Notes under the pieces: model-generated | Database searches by the model: none | Told to the model about the DNA's origin: nothing | What the model saw: the letters and a program-made list of their open reading frames with translations, nothing else | Translations under genes and position numbers: made by a program | In this document: positions 9,922 through 20,580 of the stretch, one piece after another | Position numbering within the stretch: position 1 is the first letter of the stretch | How the letters are laid out: each line of letters begins with the position of its first letter | Assembly: GCA_029718625.1 (NCBI GenBank) | Contig: CM056376.1 | Span: 93,019,945-93,083,944, forward strand | Reading direction: 5' to 3' | From: Synaphobranchus kaupii | Taxonomy: Eukaryota > Chordata > Actinopteri > Anguilliformes > Synaphobranchidae | DNA: 64,000 nt

Positions 9922-12590
9922 CTCCTTCATGCAGACCCTGTAGTGGCCATGCCACCGGCACCGTGAGATTGATTAACTCAGACATTCATTGCTCCTGCAA
10001 CTAAATTATGAGTGGAAACAACAAACTCCATGTTCTAGCTTTATTAGTGCACGATACATGACAACTATGCGAAATAGCCACAGAGTTTCTAAATGCCACC
10101 ATTGTCGCATAGGTTGTCCATTTAATGAGTAACATCCACCCAATCTCTCCTGCAACTATACAGACCCAAGCGTGACAAATTGGACAATAGCGTCTATCTG
10201 GGAGCTCATAAAAATATTCTTTCACCACCAAAAAATTATATTCCATCATAGCAACAAGATAAAGCCATCAATAGCCGGAATGTATGCCAATACAGAAGTG
10301 AAAAGCCCTGCTCACTCAATAGCAAAATATACAAGTGAAATTCTTGTGTAATTGTACCACATCATTCTACTATCAATATGTGCTACTAATTATGAAATAC
10401 ATATACAATGCCACCATTTCTTTTACGGATAGAGATGTCCCTTTCATGATTCAGTAGTAATTTTTTGTCTTGGACAATCTGTTTGAGAAAGACCCCTTTA
10501 TAAAGCTAGTACACTATCTGAAACGTCTATGCGTAAAACCCCACCTGCTGGTTTGATTTGACAACTCTTATCCAATAGAGGACATTATAAGCATCCAAAC
10601 AATGTCTAATTTGATGCTTGGATCAAAAGAGATGACCAAGCGTAACCAAATATTTAGTTGTATCATTACAACGTTGCACAATGAATTCCAATACACGCCA
10701 ATGTACATTCACAATGTGAGGCGAATATTTCCTCCTCAAAATGTAAGTATTACTGCTTGTAATAGTTCAGTCATGTATGTTAGTTTTTCTGCACCACCAC
10801 TGTCTTGTGCCATATGTTTGATATGAAGTTGATTGCTATTCTCTGACGAGTGCATTCCACATATTGTAATGTACAGTAAGTGTTCATAGGTGGCTCAGTC
10901 TTGCTTTATGGTTGAAGCACCGATTTGCTGTGAGGCTATTTTCCTGATGGTGGAATATTATTTTGTGGTAAGCTTATCATGTATAATGTAGACTATGGCG
11001 TATTAGTATCTTCCTGGGCTATACTTGTCACTTAGGGTATGGAAAATACTGTGTGCTAATACATGCTAGATGAATGTAAAAATTTCCTTGGAGTATTTAT
11101 AAATGGCAAAATTTGTGAAACACACTAGATACATTTCATCCCAGGGCATGCAGCAAAAGATTACATACTGTACAGTGCAGAAAAACATGATGTTTTATTT
11201 AAGTACAAGGGTGAATGATTAGGCTACATATTTAGGTGTGTATACCAGTGTGATACTTTTTCAATCATAAACCAAAATGTGGTGACCTTAATGTTCAGAC
11301 CTCTAGAAATGAGTTCTCACTTCGCTATGCCACCTTCTGTTTAATGAGAAGTCAACATGTGTAGTATTGGCACTTAATGCAAGTTCAATAAATCAAATGA
11401 GGCATGGATATAGGGAAATATAAAAGTAAGTTCTATTACAATATGAGCTCACAATATGGGAATTTCAAGCAACTATTTAAAATCAATTTAACAATTCTAC
11501 TTCACAGCTACCAACACCACCCTTCGCCGTGAGGACCCAAGGACCGCCCCACCACTCGGCTCCACCCCAACCACGGGTGCCTGCAGAAGGGACAGTGACG
11601 TGGAAAGAGAAAAAGGAAATACATGCACAGCAAGCACCACAGCCAATACAATAGCATGCGAGTTCCACAACCACGGCAACTCAATGTATACGAGTGCAAA
11701 AATTAATCCCTACAACACCTCATGCAAGTATGTATGTGCATGTGCCCTCCCTTGATCACCACCATATCATAAGGAGCAAATTTACACGCTTTATAATAGA
11801 CAAAAAGTATTTTATTCATTTTATGACAGGTTTTGGATAGGTTTTGGTCCCATAGATACGTATCTACCCCCCTATACCAGTGGTCCCCAACCCTGTTTGT
11901 TCCTGGAGATCTACCATCCTGTAGGTTTTCATTTCAACCCTAATTTGGCACAACTGATTATACTAATTAGTATCTCACTGAGATTTCTAGCTGTTGAATG
12001 AGGTGTGCTTTGTTAGGGTAGGAGTGAAAATGTACAGGACAGTAGATCTCTAGGAACAGGGTTGGGGACCACAGCTCTATACTGATGAAAAGATAGTAAT
12101 TTCCACTTGGAAATGATGAAAAAGTGAGCTTCATGAGTGAAAACACTTGATTTATAATTAAATATATGATTATTTTATGATTTAGAGCAGTGCACAATTT
12201 AACCATTTTGGCTAGATTTGGAGACACTACGGGACAACAGCTTACACTGCTTACATTTTGCATCATAGATCTTTAGTAGTTCTGCATATCACCCTCCAAT
12301 TTTGCAGACTTGTGGACAAGGAGTGTGTGATCCAAGAAATGTGTAGTCTTACCTGTTTTATATTCATACGTAGCTCTCAGTATTTCATTGTAAACTAAAC
12401 TTTGTTTTTGCATTTTTGCTGAGAATTATTTGCAATTGTGGTACTTTATATTTTACCTAAATTATGATACTAATCTAAAATAAATACTACTAATTTGTAG
12501 TATTGTAAATGGTATCTGTCTTGCTTCATTTAAGCCATTTCCCAAGTTTCTCTGATGCTCACACCTGGGGTTATAAAGCCCCAAAAGCAT
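9922..12590 (+). mobile_element. Long TTAA family, copy A (piggyBac-like, non-autonomous)
   Basis: Collinear with the reverse complement of 53059-55496 across most of its length. Shared anchors include ggagacacta (about 12220), agtagttctgcatatca (about 12275) and gatgctcacacctgg (about 12554). It starts after TTAA (9918-9921) with ctccttcatgcagac, a decayed version of the family end cccctttgcaaagatg. The right end diverges after ttataaagcc near 12590. It holds about 480 bp (roughly 11280-11765) absent from the other copy, and a hAT MITE at 11879-12075. No transposase frame is visible in either copy. Confidence 0.7.
11879..12075. mobile_element. hAT MITE (197 bp) inside copy A
   Basis: Ends are cagtggtccccaaccctg and its inverse cagggttggggaccacag, nearly perfect over 18 bp and extending to about 37 bp. 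The 8-bp flanks are ccctatac and ctctatac (7 of 8 match), as expected for a hAT duplication. The related copy at 53059-55496 lacks this insertion, giving an empty site. Confidence 0.85.
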
Positions 12591-15140
12591 CTGAGGTCCC
12601 ATAGAATATTCCGCTACATGGTTCCATTGGGCAAATTATGTAGGGCAGGTTGCAGGTGGCATTACACATGCACACAATGGAATATGCTTTTCAACCAGAA
12701 TGAGGCATTTTGACTTAATATCGGCTGCTTCTGGGATACAGCGGCACCAGACACCAAACTGTTGCTTTTCCGCCATAATATCAGCGTGCCCTTACCCAAG
12801 GTGTCACCACTGAGCTTTGAACCTTGAGCCTAATTAGATGGCGTGCTTCGCACTGGAGCATTTTGTCATGAAACGAGACAGAGCTGTGCCCTGTAAGGGC
12901 TGGTGCTCGAGCCTCAGCCAGTGGGAACGCACTCTCAGACATGAAAGGGCTGCTGTTTCCCTCTTCCTGGAGACACACTGCAGGTTTTCATGGACAACAT
13001 GAAGGGTGGGGATCGGAGTGTTCAGATCACAAGGAGAAAAACAGGGTCCACAGATTACAGACCACTTCTGGGAATTTCTCTTTATTTATCTTTTTCTCAC
13101 ATTTTTTTATTTCTATTTGATTTCAAAACTGAGCTTAAAGACACAGTCCTCTTGGTGCGGCTGACAGTGGGCGGCAGAGTCATATTAAATCAGTCATCCT
13201 GTGAAAACCCATTCCTTTTTTGTTGTTCATATGTTTCAAACACTACATGCTGACCCAGCAGTCTCAGCTTTTTTTTCGGCAGCATGGCCTGCTGGGTAAT
13301 TGAGGCCCATTTCCACCTGGCGCCATGCCAAACATTTTGGAAAAAAGAGTAAAAAATGTAGAACAATAAAATAGGTACAAACGGCATTAAGAAAGGCAAA
13401 GCACTGGCAGGCTCTCTCCTTGCGATCAGGTACAAAGGAAAGTTGGATTAATTCTGACCTAAATAGTTCTCTATTGGCAGATGGCTGTGAAATCAAGAAT
13501 CATGGCTTTACATATCTGGTTTTCAGTCTTTTAGACTGGACGAGGCTCATTGGTGAAGGGCTGCGGGATGGAGAACCCCAAGGGGAAGGTCCAACCCAGC
13601 CACTGGCAATGCTGAAAGGGAGGGAAAGTACAGGAGGTGCTTGTCAAATCTGTTCCAAACCTCCACCTTACCTCTCCAGCTCAACAGAACCTCTGTTCAC
13701 CACGCTCTCTGTTCTAATGTGCTGATTGCCGAGAATGTATTCGCAAGTGGGCTCCAGAACAGTCAACGCCTTTTCAACGCCTTGTGTACTGGAGATGTTT
13801 TTAAGTAGTACTTTCTCGATACCTCCCCATTCCTGTCACATTCAATCACTGATTAACAATGGATATTATAATCATGAAATAATGTCTGGGGACAGAAATG
13901 AGCCATCTGTTAAGCTCAACAGCCCAAGGGCATGTCCCTCTCTTGAGTCGGAAAAGATGGGTGGGTAACTTCAGCAGAGTGGACTCCTTCTGACCCTGCC
14001 AACCAGAGCCTCTAGGCTCGGTAACACTTCTCGACTCCACGTGAGGGGCTTCTCACCTCAGTTGTTCACAGAAATGAATAAGTCATGAAGAAAGCATGCA
14101 TTTAGACTCACAGTTAGCTGCTGATCCCTGAACTCAAGTTTTGCATGATTTTCCACAGGAGGCTAAGAAAATGTGTTTTTTTTAAAATTATGCACAGCCT
14201 CCTTTTTTTGTCGCATCATCCTTCCCCCGGGATACATGTGACGATCCGGCACAAATTTGAGATGAAGGCATTACTTTACATTACATGAAGGCATTACTCC
14301 CCAATATGCATACGCCCCTGAAAGGAAAGGATTGCACTTAACACACAAGGATGCAATTACTGCATGGAGAGAACAGACACAAAGAGTTTTCTTTCTCCTT
14401 CATGTGGGAGTGTGTGGGGGTGTCCAGTGTGCTCTCTAGCTCAGGGAACAGGGAGGATGACTCTTGCCATATACATTAGGTGCTGTGGCATGCAGGGATG
14501 TCAGACCGGTGACAGACAGGATGCAGAGGTCATAGCAAACAGCGCACCCCAGTAAACGGTGTGCGAATAGAACTGTGTGAGGGGAAAAACCTGCTTTAAT
14601 TCTAAATCTGCAGTGGCCTGCAGCAGCTATTATACCCTTGAACAGAGTACTGCGTTTATACCCTTGAGAAGAATATGACATTAACACCCATGAGCATTGC
14701 TATCCCTTTAGAAATACTGTTATCACAGAACGTTGAAAAAGTAGAAGGAAAAAGCCACACAGGGATGAGGAGAAATAGCCACGGCCAACACGAGCAAAAG
14801 ACTCACACATGCCTAATGTAAACTCTGGGATCTCTCTGTCACAACTATAGCAGTCCAGAAGCACCCAGTCTCAGTGCATCATAAACACTGTGCCATACCA
14901 CTGAACCATTCTCTATTGCACTGCACAAAACTCCCTCTGAAACGGCCACTGCTTTCCCTCCAGTGTAAACGTGCACCATATATGTGACTCTCCATGGCAC
15001 TTTCTCTTCAACCTTCAGTAAAGTGAGGGTTACCTCTTTATTCATTTTTTTACTTATCAGTCATCTTAAACTCTGTGTTTATTGAAAAGAGTTATTTACG
15101 TGTGATGGAAAAAGTTGTAAAAATGTCACACTTTTGCTGA
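12591..15140. other. Unassigned spacer, 2.5 kb
   Basis: Mixed composition with no recognisable coding frame. The 101-codon frame at 13420-13725 shows no domain and is treated as chance. A short direct repeat (atgaaggcattact) occurs twice near 14263-14300. Confidence 0.35.
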
Positions 15141-15147
15141 ACCTATA

Positions 15148-15925
15148 ATGTCCATCTCTCAAAATGCCGCGTCAGTCATGAATGTTGGAGGTGAGTCCTT
15201 CGGTGTTCAGCTGCAGTATTCTGGGTTGGAGGCCAGCGGAGTAAGCACCACCGGCTCTCCTCCCCGACTGCAGCCGAGCACCAGCCCGGGTGAGGGCCCT
15301 AAATTGGCAAATTCTGTTTCGCTTATGACTGACGGGGGACACCACGAGAAGGTGTTTGCCATGTCCATGAAGGTGAGCCTCCCCGGCGCCTTAAGTCGAG
15401 ACACCCATTTGTGCCTGCCACACAGGAATTCCTGCAGCAATGCAGTGATCTTAACATCAGTGCGGCACGGTGGGCGGATTACATCTGGAGCACGGAGTGG
15501 GAGGAGAACACCTCTAGACTCCGTGACTTCATCCCAGACGTCGGTTTTCCCCCTATTGGGGTGGACCTGCCTAGACTGGCATGGGTGAGGCTTAACCGCC
15601 TCCGGACCGGCGTTGGGCGCTTCCGCTCATCGATGCACAGATGGGGCTTGGCTTCTTGCGCAGCCTGCGAGTGTGGCGCGGAGGAACAAACCGCAGACCA
15701 TGTCATCCTGGACTGCCCAATTTATCGGGCACCCAATGGGATGCATGGTCTGTCAGTTCTGGATGATGACACGGTGACGTGGCTACTGGAGGTGTGCCCC
15801 GAAATATAGTCCGGGTGAACCCCCCCTAGGCTCGGGGTGGTAAAAGGATAGCCCCTCGGCCCCGAGCCTGGGGATGTGGGAAAAAAGATCCTACCCAAAC
15901 GAAGAAGAAGAAGAAGAAGAAGAAG
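15148..15925 (+). mobile_element. 5'-truncated non-LTR retrotransposon (I/Nimb-like) 3' end
   Basis: From about 15390 to 15809 an open frame reads LKSRHPFVPATQEFL, then WADYIWSTEW, then RLAWVRLNRLRTGVGRF, and finally CECGAEEQTADHVILDCPIY. The last block is a Cys-Cys-His-Cys knuckle typical of the C-terminus of many fish non-LTR retrotransposon proteins. The stop is at 15807-15809. A GC-rich 3' UTR and a (gaa)n tail at about 15901-15925 follow. The GC-rich segment 15148-15385 directly upstream does not continue this frame and may be rearranged element sequence. Clade assignment is from recall of family features. Confidence 0.75.
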
Positions 15926-16142
15926 TCATGAATGTCAAGACGTGTTCCACGTGTGTATGCATAGTGTTATGATGACACTGGATTAACCAACTGAACTGTA
16001 CATGCTAAGACTGGACCTATATCCATAACATTACAACTTATACAATTCCAAGTTCAGGATGAAATTCCACAGTGGCCAGAAGGAACGTGCCCCACTTACT
16101 GTAAGACTCGTCAGATACATTTTTAGGAGCAATAATAAAAAT

Positions 16143-16297
16143 AATAATCCATCCATCCATCCATTGTCTAACCCGCATATTCCTGGTCAGGGTCGCAGGG
16201 GGACTGGAGCCTATCCCAGCATGCATTGGGCAAGAGGCAGGAATACACCCTGGAAGAAATCACCAATCCATCGCAGGGCACACACACCATTCACACA
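16143..16297 (-). mobile_element. RTE-type LINE (Expander/Rex3-like) 3' end fragment
   Basis: The plus strand reads (atcc)n then ttgtctaacccgcatattcc, followed by ggtcagggtcgcaggggg and ctggagcctatcccagcatg. This is the reverse complement of a very common fish LINE 3' end whose tail is (ggat)n. The fragment is about 155 bp. No protein remains. Confidence 0.7.
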
Positions 16298-18262
16298 TGT
16301 AAAAATGACCTTGCAGCCCCCACAATAGGGGAACAGCAAGGCAGCCACATCCCAGGACATGCGGATACGGCCATAGATGCCGCTTCAGGTTTTAGAGACC
16401 GCTTACTTCTTGGAGAATACAGAAAAATCTCATCGCTGGGAAAGAACAAAAAATTCCATAAAACTGGGCCTCTTCACGAAAGCTGTCAGGACACATTAAT
16501 CAGCCTGTTTATTTAGTTCCTGAGGGAGCAGCACCATTCAAACAATGGTAGGTCTGCGTTTTCACCCTGGTTCCATTAACCAATCAGCTTCAAAGTTGTC
16601 TGCTGTAACAGGTGTTATGAAAAGGGAAGGGGAGGAGGAGGTCTAGTCAGACCTACCATACAAAAAGCCTTTTGTAAGGAGAAGTTTTAGTTCTTTAAGT
16701 ACTCTTGGAGAGCTTGCAGTATGTGTGCGGTTTTGGTACAGCTTTCTTGTTTGTCCAGTTCTACAGTATGCTGCTTTCCGGCCAAGAAACAAAATATAAA
16801 ATATGCCTATATCGAATAATATGATTTTATTTATGTTGAAAAGAGTTTATAAAACACAGTAGATTTGAGGTATGGCACCAGTGGCCAAAGCCTTGTGAAA
16901 AGCGGAAACTTTTTTTAGTCTCATTGTGCAATGTCTCCCCCTGTCCCCCACAGATGCACCTGGGTCCAGAATGTATTGCATTACCAGTCATAGTGTCATA
17001 GTGAGTGTGAGCCATAAACAACAGACATAAAAGATCTCTCAAAGGGCCTAGAGTACACACATCTGCAGTGGAACACTGGCTGAAACACCCGGAAGCAATC
17101 CAGCAATAATGTCCCCTCTTCCCACAGCTTCTGTACTGCAGTGAGAGCCCAGAAACACAACATGACAGATCCACCATTCTGCATCTGCATCAGTAGAAGG
17201 CAAACTTAGGCCTTGGTTGCCTGTGTTTTTTTTCATTTTGTATTCTCTTATTAATGGAATAGCACCAATTATTAGGCTAAATCACTAAGCTTAGTGCTTC
17301 ACTAAGCACTAAGTCTCTGGTGCTTCAGATTTTAGAGACAGAAAAATACAGTAATGCAGGTCTGTGGCCTTCCAGGAGCTGGAATGGAGTGGTTTGTCCA
17401 GCTGAGGAGAGAGTGATGATTGTGAAAGGGCTTTTCATTTCAGAGCTAGTGGGGGGGGTAGTATGTGTCTGTGGTCTGCTGAGTGAGGGTAAAGTAACCG
17501 CTATGAGTCCTCTTTGTTCAGCGTGTTTTCCTAAAAGGACATGATCCAAAGGGGTGCAGGCAGGAATAAATGTACCACCCCTTCTTTCCATAGCATATCT
17601 CCTAATTCTCACTACTCCTTACCTATTTGCTCTTTTAAAAAAAACAAACTTTAATTCAATTATACAAATAACCACAATACTTAATTTACAATAACCACAT
17701 ACTTAAGTGTAACAATAATCACACCTTAATACATCAGATAAATAACATAAAAACATCAATATGGAGTTACTCCCTCCAGAATTGTGATGAGCGCCTAAAT
17801 AACATCATTCCAATGCTGATTTTTGTGTACACTATACATAAGCAGCTGTAGACACCTTTGAGCAGTGCACACTGCTCATAAAGGCTAAATGAGTAATTAC
17901 AATGACCTGTCTCCAACACCCCAATACCACTATTAGAAACACACAGTGCTGCCTGAAAACATAAAATATAAAACTGTGAGCATTGCAATAAAGATTCCTC
18001 AGAGAAGTAATTTGCAGGTAAGTGTTACTTTTTACCGGGCTTCACCTCTTCACAAGTAAACACCCTGTGTAGGCATAGAAATTGGCCCCGTTTAGGTCAG
18101 AGCACTGCATCTTTTGAAATGGCTAATGAATATAGTACCATGTCCATGAATCAGCCCTGTCTTGAAAATGATGTATAAGATAATACCAAGGTGACCCCTG
18201 TCTGGACCTGGTGTGGATTCTTTTAACATGGCCCTCTGTCCATCTGTCTGTTTGTCCATATA
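16298..18262. other. Unassigned spacer
   Basis: Nothing recognised apart from A-rich stretches near 17635-17760. Small frames here show no domain. Confidence 0.35.
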
Positions 18263-18981
18263 CAAACCCCAATTCCAAAAAAGTTGGGACAGTATGTAAA
18301 ATGCACATAAAACCAGAAAGCAGTGATTTGTAAATTCTCTTTTACATATATTTAATTGAAAACACTTGAAGGGTTGTTTCCCCTGACTTATTTTGCCATA
18401 GAGTTCAATAGGAAAATGAGAAACCACCCTTAAAGTGTGGTTTTATATCTACTGCATATCTGGCAGCAGAGTGATGGTTTGAGGCTCGTTTGATACCTCA
18501 GATCCTTGATGACTTACAACCATTTAGCCAACCATGGGTTCCATACTATTCCTGTGTAATTTACAGCTTAATCTAGTCCCACCCCCCAATTCCCATTGAG
18601 ATCCATTCAAATGCAGAGAGGTTATAGTATCGCTTGTAAGAGTACCTGAAAAAAAGATATCAAGAGTCTTTTGATATCCTTTTATACATAGTCATAATAT
18701 CATTACCTGTTTACCTGTGGAATGTTCCAAACAGGTGTTTTTTGAACTTCCCAGTCTTTTTTTTGCCCCTGTCCCAACTATTTTGGAACGTGTTGCAGGA
18801 ATCAAATTCGGAATTAGCGTTCATTTACAAAAATCAATAAAGTTGATAAGGTAAAACATTAAATATCTTTTCTTTGTACTGTTTTCAATTCAATATATTT
18901 AAAAGAGAATTTACAAATCACGGCTTTCTGCTTTTATGTGCATTTTACATACTGTCCCAACATTTTTGGAATTGGGGTTTG
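18263..18981. mobile_element. TA-flanked DNA transposon (719 bp) with ~100-bp inverted repeats
   Basis: Left repeat 18263-18364 starts caaaccccaattccaaaaaa; the right repeat 18880-18981 is its reverse complement with only a handful of mismatches. TA flanks lie at 18261-18262 and 18982-18983. No transposase is visible between them. Termini of this kind are abundant in fish genomes; superfamily (Tc1/mariner versus an IS-like group) is not settled here. A small inverted pair aagggttgtttc / gaaaccaccctt at 18369-18431, the right one next to TTAA, may be a tiny secondary insertion. Confidence 0.85.
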
Positions 18982-18983
18982 TA

Positions 18984-19254
18984 CATGAGTTACTCTGTGG
19001 TGATTGGACTGGCCTCCAAAGCTCAGCTGTGCAAACAAATCATACTGCTGAGGACCAGCTCAGCAGAGAGCCATGACTGAAGATCACTGCAGTATTTTAA
19101 CAAGCTTAATTAGGTGCAGCAGTGATTAGTGTCAGCTGTATGTCTGCTGAATAAACTCGCAGTGGTGGGAATCACTGTGGGCACTTTACACTGCCACTGT
19201 GCAGCCTCATATATTCACGTTTAGCATGTTCTCTGTAGAATTACACATAATATA
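18984..19254. other. Short unassigned spacer
   Basis: About 270 bp between two transposons; no feature recognised. Confidence 0.4.
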
Positions 19255-20472
19255 CAGTGGGGCCCAAAAGTCTGACAACTAACAAGATCTGTTTTCATCA
19301 TTCATCAAAACCTAACACCAAATATTTATCCAGTTCATATATCTGAAGCAAGATTACATCATTATTTTACTAACACAAGTCAAAAATTCTTTGCTAATAT
19401 TAACTGAAAGTCAAAATATCTCAATATTTGGTATGTCCACTATTTGCCACTATTTACAGCTTGGATTCTGTCTGTCGTTGATTCTACAAGTTTCCAGAAT
19501 TTGAGAATCCATATTATTCCAGAGCATTCCAGAGCTTGTCTTGTGATGATACAGTATGTTTAGCCTTTTCCTCTTTCAAATGTTTCCATAGATTTTAAAC
19601 GGGGTTATGGTCTGGTGACCGCTTTAATGTGTGTTTCAGATCATGGCCCTGCTAGAAAATGAATCCTCTTCCATACAACTTTAAGCCAGGAGGGATGGCA
19701 TGCCCCTGTAGAATAGAGTGGTACTTCTCTTTGGTCAGTGTGTAGATGATCCTGTGCAAGTCACCAACTCCGGAATAGGTGAAACACCTCCAAACCTGAA
19801 TGTTGTCTCCACCAAAAGTGGTTTGGAAACTGCTACTCCTCCGTTAAAGCTGCATTTTGCTAGTTGTCTTTTGACCGTACTTTTACTAACTGGACGGTAG
19901 GGATCTGTCTCATGAAAATGTTAGCTTCATATTTTAGTCTTCAGATGGCATGGTTGCTTTCAAGGGCAGTTCACCCAAATATGAAATTAAGCTATGTTTC
20001 TATATACCCAAAGTGCTATCTATCCATCCACATAGTTTCACTGAGATTTCACTAGTTTTATAGATATCCACTGCAGCTCACCTTGATTTCACCCTGATAC
20101 AACTGACCTCAGTGGGTCCAATGTGTGTAGCACTCAAAGTACCAAAAATGTACATTAAAAAAAAAAGCAATGTCTCTTTCCGAATATAATGACACGGTTA
20201 CTCACAAACATCCACAGACCTTGTTGAGCACGGCTTTTTCAAAAACTACTTTCTACCAAAGTACCCCAACTGTGTATATCCACACAAAGTCTCAACAAAA
20301 GCACATCAGTATTCTGGGGCTTAGTGTCAACACCATGCTCAACAAGGTCTGCGGATTTCTGAAAATCTCTGTGATGTGCATTGTACTGTCCCCCTTAGAA
20401 ACTTTCAATTAACTGCAATTTGATGAAAACAAACAGATCTGGGAAGTGCCCTCAGACTTTTGGACCCCACTG
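19255..20472 (-). mobile_element. Tc1/mariner transposon, decayed, split by a second element
   Basis: Left end cagtggggcccaaaagtctg and right end cagacttttggaccccactg are inverted partners, with TA at 19253-19254 and 20473-20474. On the minus strand the segment 19500-19640 retains a degenerate Tc1 transposase C-terminus: a frame with KSMETFERGKAKHTVSSQDK, then LWNALE. The upstream catalytic part is lost or unreadable. It is interrupted at about 19973-20396 by a TTAA-type element; without it, the Tc1 copy is roughly 790 bp. Confidence 0.8.
19973..20396 (+). mobile_element. TTAA-type palindromic element nested in Tc1
   Basis: Same family as 43959-45194. The left end agggcagttcacccaaatat is followed by ctatgtttctatatacccaaa and aagtgctatctatccatcca, all found in inverse at 45110-45194. 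The right end is degenerate (gtactgtcccccttag). Flanks ttca and ttag look like decayed TTAA. Arms share ccacagaccttgttgagca (near 20212) and its inverse near 20336. No coding capacity. Confidence 0.7.
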
Positions 20473-20580
20473 TATGTTTAATCATACACGTTTTGGAATA
20501 AGTTTCGAACAAAAGTGGGCGGGGAGTCCTCACAAGTTGTCTCTGAGCTGGAGGTATTTTCAATATATGACTCACCTTAA

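Noticed and set aside
13420..13725. 101-codon frame
   Set aside because: No domain, repeat or splice support; length is expected by chance.
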